Shown here piece after piece: positions 37,415 through 47,960 of a stretch of DNA of 64,000 bases. The stretch lies in the NCBI GenBank assembly GCA_037957365.1, contig JARHVA010003635.1:846501-910500 (forward strand), in the 5' to 3' direction. Under the pieces are notes generated by a model. The model had not been told where the DNA came from. It searched no databases and saw only the letters and a program-made list of their open reading frames with translations. Both the position numbers and the translations under genes were made by a program. The first letter of the stretch is position 1; every line of letters begins with the position of its first letter. This DNA is from Torreya grandis (lineage: Eukaryota > Streptophyta > Pinopsida > Cupressales > Taxaceae).

Positions 37415-39169
37415 CTATTTTTTAGGGGTAAAATCCAAAATTGTTGCCTGCCTTCCATCATCTATATTCTGCTTGCTTTCTAGCTCTCTGATTTTCCTTA
37501 TGGGTCTTCTTTTGGGCTTGTCCGGACAGCCAACATCTGGTTTCACTTTTGAAATCTGCCCATCTCTTTTTCCAAGTTTATCCATAATAGAAACAAGGTG
37601 TTTCGCCTTCATTTGCTGATCTTTTTTGTTACTTCTGGTTTCTATTCCCTTAGTGTTAGTCTTCTTTTCAGCGCTTTTCCTTTGGTATGGAAGATGTTTT
37701 AAATTTTTTCCATTAACATTCACAGGAAGCTCTTCCAAAGGTGATTCATTATCATCCTGAATCTCCATTGACTGGGAGAGAAGAGGATCTCTCTCCTCTA
37801 ATTTATTTCCTGTTTCAGTCAAGATTTCTCCTTCCTCTAGCACTTCCTTGCCTTCTACCTCTCTCCATCGATCCTCTACCCTTTGGTATATGACAATTTG
37901 CTTTGATAAATCTGTCAAATCTTCTTTGCTTTGTGTGGGTAATATGGTTTCTGCTTGCCATCCCTTTCCTTCTATCTCAAAATTTTCTTTCTCAAGAGAG
38001 ATCTTTGTATCTACCTCAGGAAGTAGGCCTTTAGGATCTTCAAAAGACACCTCTTTACCCTCCTCAGCATTTAAATCTTTAGTTTCTTCATTATCCATTT
38101 GTTCTTGTCCCTGATCCATTTTGGGTTTCCAAACTTTCTTTAGCTGGACCGTGGGCTTTTTCCCACCCAAAACACCATTAAGATGAGTTTTGCTTCTATA
38201 TGGATAGTTTTTAACCCAATGCCCCTGTTTCTTATAGGCATAGCAAGAGTTGGGTAAATCTTCATAATAAATTCCTTGAGATTTTTTACCAAACTTGGAG
38301 ATAAGATCGACTTTTTCAGGGAGCTTATTTAAATCTACCACTTTAACATACATCCTGGCAGCTTGAAGTTTGGTTCTGGTAGTCGTTTCCTTGTCCAAAG
38401 CCACAAGTTCCCCAAAAGAATTGGCTATTCCTTTGAAAATGTCTTCATGCCAGAACTCTAAAGGGAGTCTAGGGAGTCTAACCCAAATGGGAGTTGTTGA
38501 GAAAGAAGAATCTGAGAAATCCATATTCAACTCCCATTTTTTGATAGTTAGAGAGCATTTTCCAAACGTCCATGGTCCTCCACACAAAACCATATTCATG
38601 TCTTCTTTACAGTTGAAGGTAAAGGAATAGAAACCATTTAGCATGGGTGCAATAACTATCTCTCCTTGAATGACCCATTTCCTTTTAACCATTTTTGTAA
38701 GAGTGTCTAGATCTGGTCTTGCTCCTAAAAATTTACCTACTAAGGTGAAATCCATGGAGGACACAGAAAAATCAATAACATGATCTGGAATAAAAACTTC
38801 ATACTCACCTTTCTCCCAGCAAGTTTTTACAGTCACCGGCGGGAAAGGGGATTTTCCTATGAGTTTCTTGCCAAACAGGGATGACCACGTCCTTTGTTCA
38901 GAATACCCTGCTTTCAGCCCTTCTGAGGATTTTTCCTTTTTGAAGTCACCTTTGTTTTTCTCTTGATCTATCCCCTGCCCCAATTGGGATCCACTAGATC
39001 CATAAAAAGGGTCATTTCCGCAGAAAGTATTTCCATTTTTTGCATCAATCACAAATTTTGATCCAGTATTCCTCTCAACCCCTCCTCCATTCCCTCCGGG
39101 GTCCGTCCCTCCTGTCTGCTTTCCCACCTCCAGTACAGCTATTTCCAAGTCTAGAATAGTAGCCTGCAT
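37415..39169 (-). CDS. LINE ORF1 protein, DUF4283 with degenerate zinc knuckle
   Basis: 584 codons, uninterrupted. I chose the ATG at 39,169 (MQATILDLEI). The frame is open upstream to 39,235 but has only a GTG there, with a TAG just beyond. Residues about 1-115 are low complexity with Gly- and Lys-rich parts. About 120-265 is a DUF4283 domain (EYEVFIPDHVIDFSVSSM, FNCKEDMNMVLCGGPWTFG, TTPIWVRLPRLPLEFWHEDI). A zinc knuckle follows at 309-322 (CYAYKKQGHWVKNY), in which the second and fourth Cys of C-x2-C-x4-H-x4-C are Tyr. The tail is charged and Lys/Glu-rich. In plants this combination is typical of the RNA-binding ORF1 protein of L1-type LINEs. The knuckle as encoded should not bind zinc normally. 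A host-domesticated protein is less likely, given the target-site duplication and ORF2 stub. Confidence 0.85.
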   Translation of the reverse strand: MQATILDLEIAVLEVGKQTGGTDPGGNGGGVERNTGSKFVIDAKNGNTFCGNDPFYGSSGSQLGQGIDQEKNKGDFKKEKSSEGLKAGYSEQRTWSSLFGKKLIGKSPFPPVTVKTCWEKGEYEVFIPDHVIDFSVSSMDFTLVGKFLGARPDLDTLTKMVKRKWVIQGEIVIAPMLNGFYSFTFNCKEDMNMVLCGGPWTFGKCSLTIKKWELNMDFSDSSFSTTPIWVRLPRLPLEFWHEDIFKGIANSFGELVALDKETTTRTKLQAARMYVKVVDLNKLPEKVDLISKFGKKSQGIYYEDLPNSCYAYKKQGHWVKNYPYRSKTHLNGVLGGKKPTVQLKKVWKPKMDQGQEQMDNEETKDLNAEEGKEVSFEDPKGLLPEVDTKISLEKENFEIEGKGWQAETILPTQSKEDLTDLSKQIVIYQRVEDRWREVEGKEVLEEGEILTETGNKLEERDPLLSQSMEIQDDNESPLEELPVNVNGKNLKHLPYQRKSAEKKTNTKGIETRSNKKDQQMKAKHLVSIMDKLGKRDGQISKVKPDVGCPDKPKRRPIRKIRELESKQNIDDGRQATILDFTPKK

Positions 39170-39188
39170 ACCCGTAGAAACAAACTTT

Positions 39189-39260
39189 GGGGATGCGCCC
39201 AGCGCACCCACTGGGGACACGCCTAGTGTGCCCACTGGGGGCGTGCCCTACGCACCCATT
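39189..39260 (-). repeat. three 24-bp GC-rich tandem units at LINE 5' end
   Basis: The units are 39,189-39,212, 39,213-39,236 and 39,237-39,260, each beginning GGGG and ending CCCACT or CCCATT on the plus strand. The period of 24 preserves frame. On the minus strand the units would read as 8-residue repeats (VGTLGVSP, VGALGASP) in frame with ORF1 but upstream of its first ATG. Confidence 0.85.
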
Positions 39261-39285
39261 AACGTTCAAAATTACCAGTGTGCGC

Positions 39286-39336
39286 AGTAGACCATTTAAA
39301 TTTTCCCAACACGCGTAGTAGACCATTTAAATTTTC
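39286..39336 (-). repeat. 31-bp tandem duplication in LINE 5' region
   Basis: AGTAGACCATTTAAATTTTC occurs exactly at 39,286-39,305 and 39,317-39,336 (31-bp spacing), separated by CAACACGCGT-type sequence. Short tandem units near the 5' end could be a promoter feature of the LINE. Confidence 0.8.
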
Positions 39337-39352
39337 ATTATTTTCTCACCAT

Positions 39353-39370
39353 TATAATATATATAAAGTT
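39353..39370. repeat. target-site duplication, LINE 5' side
   Basis: TATAATATATATAAAGTT, identical to 37,202-37,219. Confidence 0.8.
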
Positions 39371-40109
39371 AATATATGTTTATGTTTTATATATGTGATG
39401 GCATATGAAAAATAGTGGATGAATATAGTGGAATAATCCCACCATTATATTTTTTTAAAATGTGTTTCCTCAACATGATACTTAGGGGATTTTTGATCCT
39501 ATTGCTTCATTAGTTGGATCACATGTAGGATATTTTAGGTTGGTTAGAGAGGATACCAAGAAGCTCTAACATCATGAGTATAAATATATTAAAATTTTGG
39601 GTAGACTGGGGTGATGTTATGGCATGGTATGCTTTGGATATAGTGAGGTACACTCACATGGATATAGTTGGACAAGTAGAGGGTTTATATACACATGTGG
39701 ATCAATTGGAGGGATGGGTCTAGGTTATGAAATCACAAACATGGATAATATGAGTGAGCCTATAGGACACTCCATCTAGATCCTCCATAGATATCATGAC
39801 ACCTCATCTAATTAAGAGTGAATGTCATCCATAGGGCTTACATTTTACTCATCTATATTTGTTATGTATATATGATGTATCAAGATGTACTTATGTGGAG
39901 AAATGAGACATTGATATAGATATATCCTTTTTTGACTCATTATTTTTATTTACATGTATGGAAATGATGTATGATTTATTTTATTTCTAGAATTCATTTA
40001 TTTTTAAATACCATGAAATAGGGAAATGTGATGTAATATGATGTATGTTTTATTCTTTTATATAAAATGTGGGTAAAATGCATAGTTAAAAAGAATAAAA
40101 CTAAAAATA

Positions 40110-40111
<2 letters not shown>
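39371..40111 (+). pseudogene. short decayed coding relic, family unknown
   Basis: Between about 39,580 and 39,790 the plus strand reads INILKFWVDWGDVMAWYALD, IVRYTHMDIVGQVEGLYTHV and DQLEGWV, a stop, then VMKSQTWI. The composition is protein-like, with Trp-rich helices, but I do not recognise it. The rest of the stretch shows nothing. Confidence 0.35.

Positions 40112-40168
<57 letters not shown>
40112..40168. repeat. (AT)n microsatellite, 57 bp
   Basis: Uninterrupted alternating A/T. Open frames overlapping it in several phases (Tyr-Ile repeats) are artefacts. Confidence 0.97.
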
Positions 40169-40171
<3 letters not shown>

Positions 40172-42138
40172 AATAGATATAAAAATAAACAAACAAAAAA
40201 TAAAAATAAGATGAAAAATGAATGTAAAAGAACCAAATCTTGTGACAAAGTATGTAAACATTGTGGAAATAAAATATTTAATGTAAGAAAATGAAAAAAA
40301 TAATCAAACCATGATATACAAAAAAAATTATGTCATCCAATGTAAGACAAATAAATTCAACTTAAATCAAACATAAAAAGACACAAATGATTATAATTAT
40401 ATCCAATGTAAGATAAGAAAAGTAAAATTAAATCAAATAAGGACATTAAATTATTGTAAAATAAACTGAAGACTCTTATGGATGAAAAAAAGATCTTAGT
40501 GCTTGTTCTAAAATATGATTTAGGAAATGATTGCAATATAAATACATGATTATGATGAATATGATTGTATGGATTATAATGGTGATGAGAGTTTTTGATG
40601 AATTATTGTATGTATTTGCAAAGGTCTAATAATGTAACTCACAAATTTAAAGAGCCAAGTGGCATAATAAATTATTAAAATGTTAAATATGAAATGATTG
40701 GGAAGAGACGTGATCAACTAAGAGTGATTTATGTCAATTGGATATCAAGGAAGATATGATGAAAATTTAATTATGTAATTTGCCATGAAGATGATTTATA
40801 AACCCTTAGTAGAGACAAGACACTTTGAATAATTAGATAAGGCTAAGAGTTATTGACTTTAAGGACCTAAAGAACCCCTCATATCAATTTTAATTTTGGA
40901 ATAATAAGTTAAGTATGTATATCATCCCATGAAATCTATATTCATGAAAATTAAAAGGAACTTGCCTTTGCACAATGTGTTCCTTCTTCCTTAGGACCCC
41001 TTACAAAGTTGTTAGTCTATTGTGAATATTGGGTACTTATGTGACATAGTAGGTGGCACTAGAATGTAAGAAGATCAAAAATGGTGAAATGAGATCTCCT
41101 ACCCTATTCGACTAACCTATCAAACCCTAATGGACCTCAGCTCTATCATGAGACCAAATATGGATTTTTGGATTTGAATAGTATAGGCGATTTGCCATAA
41201 ATGTCATGTTTTTTGGTGTGATATAAATTTTAAGATATAATTTTTCTTGTAACATTATCATTTCTTAATATTTGATTTTTAACTCTCTTTAAAGTTTCTA
41301 TTTTCCTCCTCTATATGGATTTTAAAAAACCAACATGGGTGATATAGATATCTAACATAAGAGAGCCTAAACTTGGCCATTATAAAGGAGAACATAGATA
41401 CCATGGTTTTTTAAAAACTCCTAGAATTACTCCATGTGACAGTGTGTAATCTCAAAGCCGATCTGAGTGTGCCTCAAGGTAAAGTAAAGTTTTAAAATGG
41501 GTAATATGGAATATTTCATCCATGTGAAAAGGGTGATAAATTAATTAATAATCTCATAAATAACCATAATAAGGGAGGACTTTTCCTCATGAGTGGCTAA
41601 GATATAAAATGAAATGTGGTAGTCATGTCATTAGATAATATGAGCTAACTCACATATGATTTAGCATAAGCATTACTAAAAGAACTCATCTCAAAATATG
41701 GGGAATGAAAAAGGATACCAAAGAATCACTAAGAGACTAAGTAAAATGGAAAAATGGTAAAAAAGTGATGAAATAAATCTAAAGGTGATTCTTAATATCT
41801 ATAAGGAAAAAAATGCCAATTGTAAAGTGGTTTAAATTCTAGAAATAAAACCCAGAGGTGATTCCAAAATCCACACAAAAACAAAGGTTGAATGTAAATT
41901 TATAGTAAAATGGTATAAATCAAATAGACATGCTTAAAATTAAAGTGATAAAATGTAAAATATCATGATATAAGAGACAAACATGTACAACAAACATCAC
42001 ATATTATAAACATAATAATATTAAATCCAATCATGTGGCATTATGAATTACATTATATTAAATAATTATCTATTCACAAGTGTCATGAAGTATCTCCACA
42101 TATGTCATCAATAATATCTATTAAACCATGGTAAAATT

Positions 42139-42140
<2 letters not shown>
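40169..42140. other. AT-rich DNA, no gene seen
   Basis: No coding signal. A weak local duplication of about 75 bp around AAGGTGATTC / AGGTGATTCC is seen at about 41,775 and 41,850. Nothing else is supportable. Confidence 0.4.
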
Positions 42141-42141
<1 letters not shown>

Positions 42142-42177
<36 letters not shown>

Positions 42178-42240
42178 ATATATATATATATATATATTTG
42201 TATATATATATATATATATATTTGTATATATATATATATA
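42142..42240. repeat. (TA)n array with TTTG every 24 bp
   Basis: The TA dinucleotide run is interrupted by TTTG at 42,173-42,176, 42,197-42,200 and 42,221-42,224, that is, exactly every 24 bp. This gives a higher-order unit of TTTG plus ten TA. It ends in CACACA. Confidence 0.95.
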
Positions 42241-42349
42241 CACACAATCATGGTCTCTTCTACTATTTATGTTAATAGCATAAGGACTACCTGGTATACA
42301 ATATTTATGGAAAAAGTAATCACACTATAAGGAGGAGGTCATGGAGCAT

Positions 42350-45300
42350 CTTGATGAGAATAATTAATGTGAGGAATATGTAGCGACATGGCACCCATGT
42401 CCTCTAATATATGAGATGGATTTAGTCATATGGGTGGATGATTATCAATTCTATATGGAGTGTGTAAGTATTTTTTGTCTTGGAGGTATTGGCCTAAAAA
42501 GTCTCTAAAATGTTATAGGATATCTCTACATCTATATGTTTGATGTGTAGCACACTGATGCTAAATAAAATAAACATCCCTATATTTATGGGAATAATAT
42601 AGTGTAATATTTGGTATAAGCATGTTTTGGAGACTAGGAAGCTTAGATGACTCAATATGAATTTCATCAAGATACTAATTAAGAGATTGATAGACTAGTT
42701 TGCACATACCAAGGATTAAGATACTAATTTGGTTGAATATCCATGGTAGAATCTAGGTCTTGTGGCTTCCACTACACTAAGAATCTATGATAAGATCTAC
42801 ACTCTTTAGTTAAATGTCTATATACCTTGTTAAACTCATAGTAATTCTCTTCCTATTAGGTGGATGAGTGTGGTACTACATCTAACCTATATGGATAATA
42901 ATAATGAGGTTTTTATACAACCCTTTTATATAAATAATCACTATTAGAGCATAGAATCATTGACTCGGGAACTTATTTTTTATTTATATATCTCTATTAC
43001 ACTCTACACTAGTGTTTTGAGTGACCATACACTCTGTGGAATAAATAATATGGTGTTTCTACTTATTTGGAAGTCAGTCTTAGAGTGGGTCATATAACTA
43101 TGGATAACATTTTTTAGGTGAAGTGAACTTGATGGATCAAGAAATATAGAAAACTTATAGGTCTAGTAATAACATAATTAATGAGCATGCTTTGAAGAGG
43201 CTTAGAAGTAAAAATAAATTTACATGAATTAGAATTTGGAACATGTTACATCTCATAGATGTGGACATGAATGAAAGTGGTAATAATGTTGGTAAAATCT
43301 AAGGAAGATCTAGACGAAATGATGTCAATGATGTTGATAATAGGATAAGATGTAGACTTATCAAAAGAGCATTAGATAAAGGAAAATTAATGGATAATTT
43401 TTGTTTTTTTAGGTTGGACATATCTATATAAGTATGGGTCATGAATGGTGTAACTTCCATTTTAGTCTAGAATAATAAGATAAATGTTAAGGTCTTCAAC
43501 CACTACATCACTGGAAGATGTGTGAGAGGTGGGACTCTTACTAATTATCACAAAAGTAGGAATATAATTAGTTATCTTATTTTGAGAATGAGGTTACAAG
43601 GAGGGTGGTAAATAATTTGTTATGTTATAGGGGAGATTTAATGTATCTTTAGACCAATATCATTAGGTTTATCATTGTTAAAATCTAACAGGTTAGGTGT
43701 AATATATCCCACAAGTTTAGGGTGACCATTATAACCTCATTTCAAGTTGATGGGATAATTAAAACATTGATATTTATGAAAATAAATGATAGGGTCTCAA
43801 AGGTTGGTATTTTAAACACACCTTGTTATTTGAAATGTTAAAACTTCCAAGGGTTTGTATCACCTTGAATATTCAAGATAGCACCTTTATAAGGAAATAT
43901 AATGCATTAACATGTGAAAGAGGCCACTTTATTCATACATTGAGTTCAGGGATGACAAATATAAATTTTGTATGATAAATTAAATTTGAAAGGAACAACC
44001 TTAACTCTAGCCATTATGGAAGGTAGACTTAAGATTGCATTACAAGTATCCTAAAGTTTTGATTATTATAAGGAAGAAACACAAGTGATATATCCTTCAT
44101 ATATCAAGGATCACTTGGCTCAAATATTACCCTCTTGGACACTAATGAATAAGATAAGATAATCAACATGAAGTAAGATTTATGCAAAGATCATAGAGAG
44201 TGTATGAAATTTTAATTAGAGAGAAGTATCTATGGTTTAATCAATATAGATAAATATCTCTTCACATTATTGTAAAATTTTATCCTTGGACCTAGGCAAG
44301 GTATATTCTTTCTCCATAGGTGGTTGTCGATTATTTCTCACATTGAATAAAAGTTTATGTCTATTTCTATAATGTAGATAAGTACACATGAGACCATGGA
44401 ATGTGATTTGGGATGGAAAATTATAAAGTTATTTTATGGGGTCATGTTCATCAAACCCACTATGAAATATAAAATATTGTAAAAAAGTGATGTAATTTTT
44501 AGGTGGATCATCTTTATAAGGAACTAATAAAAATCAATCTAATTAAGAATCAAAACATGCTATCTCAAAACTATTGATATGGTTGAGGTAGGTTAATAAA
44601 ACAATATTTTCTTGTTCAATATAATTGGTTTCATATAGACATCATAATTAGACTATATTATCACAACTAATATAATAATATCATAATTAAGGGTAAAAAT
44701 GGACTATACTATCTTAGCTGATATAATATTGGTCAATGAAGCAGATTGTATTGGTATAGTTGATACAACTAGGCCTGATCTATAAATGAAATATTATATC
44801 ATGTTGGTTGGTATAGTTAGTCTATATGTTTATAGAGAAATAGAGTGCACTTATATGGCAAGTATACTTGTGAAAGTAGGAAACTGCACTATGTTGGAAA
44901 ACATAGTTGTCAAATTAAAAAATTATACCGAGTGGTAACTATAATTAGGTTTTTTAAAAGTATAAAATTTATAATTTCCTCATATTTGATATTCACAAAA
45001 ATATGCAGAGGGTTATCCTAGACTATTATATAATCAGGTTAAGGAATATGATTATAAGGATGATAAATATTGATATAAGATACTACCCACTTCAAATTAT
45101 TTATAATGACTAGGTTTTACTCATCATTAGAATAATTAGGATCAACCATGGTTTGAAAAATAATTGGTAGCTGGTGGTTAATTTTTATTCTTAGTATTTT
45201 GGTTTTAATTGTGCTTTAGAAGTGGATTTGATTAAATATTAAGGTGAGCATTATCTTGGTGAAGTGAATCACACTTGAATTTGGAGTAATGAGATTTGAC

Positions 45301-46216
45301 TACCCTATCATAAGCTTGGTTGCATTCTTGAATCATGGCTTCATGACCAAAATTAAATCTGAGAAATAATTTGAAATCAAGGTGTTTATGTTGTCTACAA
45401 GTCTTGTGGTAAATATCCTAATTTGTATGGAACCAACCAAATTTTCTAGGGTCATATCAATGAGAACTAGGATAAGAAGTGTCAAATTATCTAGGTGAGG
45501 GTCTAAGAAGACATTTCCTAAGCTTAAATAAGGGGAGAGGTTGATTAATTTCATAGTTCTTAAATTTTGAAGGAGTAGGAGGAGGTTGTAATTCCTTTTA
45601 GATATGGGGAAAGAGTCACTTTATTGGAGCTTCCTAGTAGAATAACATTAATGGTTCTATTAGAGTCATAATTTTCTAAGAAATCATCATCTATAGCATT
45701 TTTGTTTTTATATTTCATAATTATTTGATTCCAAATATTAGGTTGGGAGAGTTAAAAATTTTCTATAAAGAAATATTTATGTTTTGTTTTATAAATGGAT
45801 TCCTCCAATGATTTTTGAGATAAGGTCCTGAGGATGTACTATGGTTTGAGATTAGGTTCATTGGTAAATAAGTGGAAGTATTTATCTTTTGACATGTTAT
45901 GATCAAATTTGTTAGATAAATGTTTTAAATGATTGACGAAGGCTTGGGTACTCTCATTACCAAATCTATTATAATTTATTAATCAAGTCAATTTATTTTT
46001 AGGTAGATTATTAGATTAATTTTTTTGAACCTATGCATTAATTAAGTCTTCCAAGCTAGAGATGGATTTGGACATTATTTGGGTTTTACCAATCTAAGGC
46101 ATCACTAGAGAAGGTTTTGTCCAGTATTATGGTATCAATAAGGGTGTTGAGTTTATTATATTATTTATAGAATTTTCAAGGTCCTTCAATTGCAAATCAA
46201 GATTAGTGGATCCTTT
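42350..46216 (-). pseudogene. long decayed polyprotein relic, family unknown
   Basis: Protein-like reading continues on the minus strand for nearly 4 kb with scattered stops and few shifts. It starts near the edge of the next repeat: LKDLENSINNIINSTPLLIP (about 46,200), then NRFGNESTQAFVNHLKHLSN (about 45,975), EAMIQECNQAYDRVVKSHYS (about 45,340). A clean segment follows at 44,570-44,285: LVPYKDDPPKNYITFLQYFI, then FHSGFDEHDPIKWLYNFPSQ. Near 42,850-42,782 is YYEFNKVYRHLTKECRSYHR, a CCHC-like knuckle with the first Cys replaced by Tyr. The helical N-terminal part and terminal knuckle suggest a retroelement gag or ORF1, but I cannot name the family. No protease, RT or integrase follows. Most stops are at TAA/TAG where Gln would fit. 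Confidence 0.55.
44610..44910 (-). repeat. degenerate Gln/Tyr/Leu-type repeat inside the polyprotein relic
   Basis: On the plus strand, variants of GGTATAGTTGATACAACTAG recur (near 44,755, 44,810 and others). If translated on the minus strand they give repeated QLYQ/YQLxQY-like words, and in the frame that joins the flanks they give LTIPTNMIQYFIYRS. Whether this is a coding repeat or an inserted minisatellite is undecided. Confidence 0.35.
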
Positions 46217-46669
46217 ATACACATAATATTTTCAAACTTTATCAATTACTGATGCTTTCTATCTTATACCAACCCATAGAGTCTCAATATCTCTAAGTAC
46301 AAACCTTAAAGGGTGTAATGATAAATGGGTGGGTATACCATTGGTTATTTAATGGATTTTTGTCCCTTGTTACCACTTGATGTCAATCCAACTAGCTCCT
46401 AAAAGCATTCCCTTAATCTTTGCCTCCTATTTTTCTCCCTCCTCTAGTATTTTAACACCTTCATTAGCCCTTCCCTAACCTAAAAAACATATTTTATGGT
46501 TTAAATTATATAATCATCCCCATCAAAATTTTAATATTATTAAAAAAACTCATTAGGGTCTAGGTCAGCCCCTAGCCAACCTAGTTTATTTTTGTCGATT
46601 ATGATACTAGGTCAACTCGATCAACTTTGTCAGCCTAAACTTTTGAAAGTGTTTAGGGTTAGATCCACC

Positions 46670-46677
46670 TATATAAA
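46670..46677 (+). promoter_or_regulatory. candidate LTR TATA box, copy 1
   Basis: TATATAAA within CACCTATATAAACACATT, conserved at the same place in copies 2 and 3. Confidence 0.6.
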
Positions 46678-46924
46678 CACATTATTTTTTAAATTATCAG
46701 AGGAAAAAAAATAGTTAATTATTCATTTTTGCTTATTTATAATATGTTGTTCCACCATTCTACTTAAGGAGTCTTAGCTTACGGTTTCTACTTGGAGAAT
46801 AATCTTGTCTTATGGAGAAATTTTGGATGCTTTGGCCTCTATTAGTGATCCTTAAAAACCAAAAAAACCTCTTTTGAAAGACATTTATCCAAGGGAAGGA
46901 TTGAGTCTCAATGGGTTCATATTC

Positions 46925-46935
46925 AAGGTAAGTAT
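46925..46935 (+). promoter_or_regulatory. conserved splice-donor-like site, copy 1
   Basis: AAGGTAAGTAT, identical in all three copies, 255 bp after the start of the TATA box here and in copy 2. It matches the consensus 5' splice site. Confidence 0.5.
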
Positions 46936-47599
46936 CCCTAACTTTGCTCTTATCTTTACTAGATAGAAGAAACATAAGTAATGGATTTTGAATATATTTC
47001 CCTCTCCATTAATTAGGTTTTTAACTATACATAGATTAATTAGGATTATCTTATGCATGTTTAATTTTATGTTTACTAACCCCACTTTTTTCCATAAGTT
47101 CTTGTGAGAAATAGATTATACTTTTAATTTACTTGTTATTAGTTTAGTAGGACCTAGTTAGGGTTACTACATAGTTTTTATTGACTAGAGGCTTTGGAAC
47201 CCTCCCTAGTGATATTATTTATGGCAATAAATCTATTGAATAGTTATATCATATACATATTAGTCATGACCCTAAATATCTAATGTATCCCCAATCGAAA
47301 GTGTAATTAGGATTTATCTTCTTTGAGCTAGGATTAATTTATAGATCTATTTCATTTACCATTGTATCCATTCTTGCGAACCCAATGTGAATATAACTAT
47401 TGAAGGATTTATTTCATTATTTATTTTCTATATTATTATTTTTTATATTTTATATATTATATTTAACTAGTTAGTATAGTTCTAACTTTCTGTGCACAAG
47501 TTTAACACAAAATCACATCAAAATAAATTTATTATTTATGTCTCGATCTTCATCAAATAAAGGTTCTTAGATCAAATAGGTTAAAACAATATTATTATT

Positions 47600-47960
47600 T
47601 ATTCTAACATAATAATACATATTTAAATAGTTTAACTCTATCATCTTAATCTCTCTACCAACATCTAAATGAATAAACTAAGTCGAATAGGTTGACTTAA
47701 TCTCTCTGCCAACATCTAGATCAACAAACTAGGTCAAACATATCAACTAAGTCTCTTTTCTAGCATCCATATCAGTAAAATAGGTCTAAAAAGTCAAATC
47801 AACCTATATAATATCATTAAAATCAAAAAAATAGTTTGAATAGGTTGACTTAGTCATATTAGTCTCTCTATCAGCATTTAAGGTTTTGTAGAACTAGGTC
47901 AAACCAATTGACTTAGTTTTTAAAATTTAAAAGTTGCATTCAAGGCACTTAAACACAAAA
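47600..47960 (+). repeat. degenerate AGGTCAAC / GTTGACTTAGT minisatellite
   Basis: Units of about 45-60 bp such as CTAAGTCGAATAGGTTGACT then TAATCTCTCTGCCAACATCT recur with variants (CTAGGTCAAACATATCAACT, TCTCTCTATCAGCATT). A related array follows copy 3 at 59,620-59,860. Confidence 0.65.

Larger units (their letters stand above)
37220..39352 (-). mobile_element. L1-type LINE derivative, ORF1-only
   Basis: This is a 2.13-kb insertion with an exact 18-bp target-site duplication on both sides. On the minus strand it has a 5' region with two short tandem arrays (39,189-39,336), an open ORF1 (39,169-37,415), a stub of the ORF2 start (37,412-37,380) and a short 3' region containing GTTTTGGGGCCCCTTC. 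The endonuclease and reverse transcriptase of ORF2 are absent. No clear poly(A) tail precedes the duplication. GC and CpG content are visibly higher than in the flanks, so the insertion is recent relative to the rest. Movement would have needed enzymes supplied by a complete LINE. Confidence 0.82.

Noticed and set aside
37404..38630. Open frames of 71-88 codons on the plus strand
   Set aside because: Antisense shadows of the LINE ORF1, without motifs.
39075..39326. 83-codon minus-strand frame overlapping the start of LINE ORF1
   Set aside because: Out-of-frame reading of the GC-rich tandem units, with no recognisable domain. An upstream ORF cannot be excluded, but nothing supports it.
39994..40294. 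Open frames rich in Tyr-Ile repeats on both strands
   Set aside because: Produced by reading through the (AT)n microsatellite.
42350..46216. Endogenous plant pararetrovirus as source of the long minus-strand relic
   Set aside because: No movement-protein, protease, RT or RNase H signature was found. A terminal knuckle-like motif alone is not enough.
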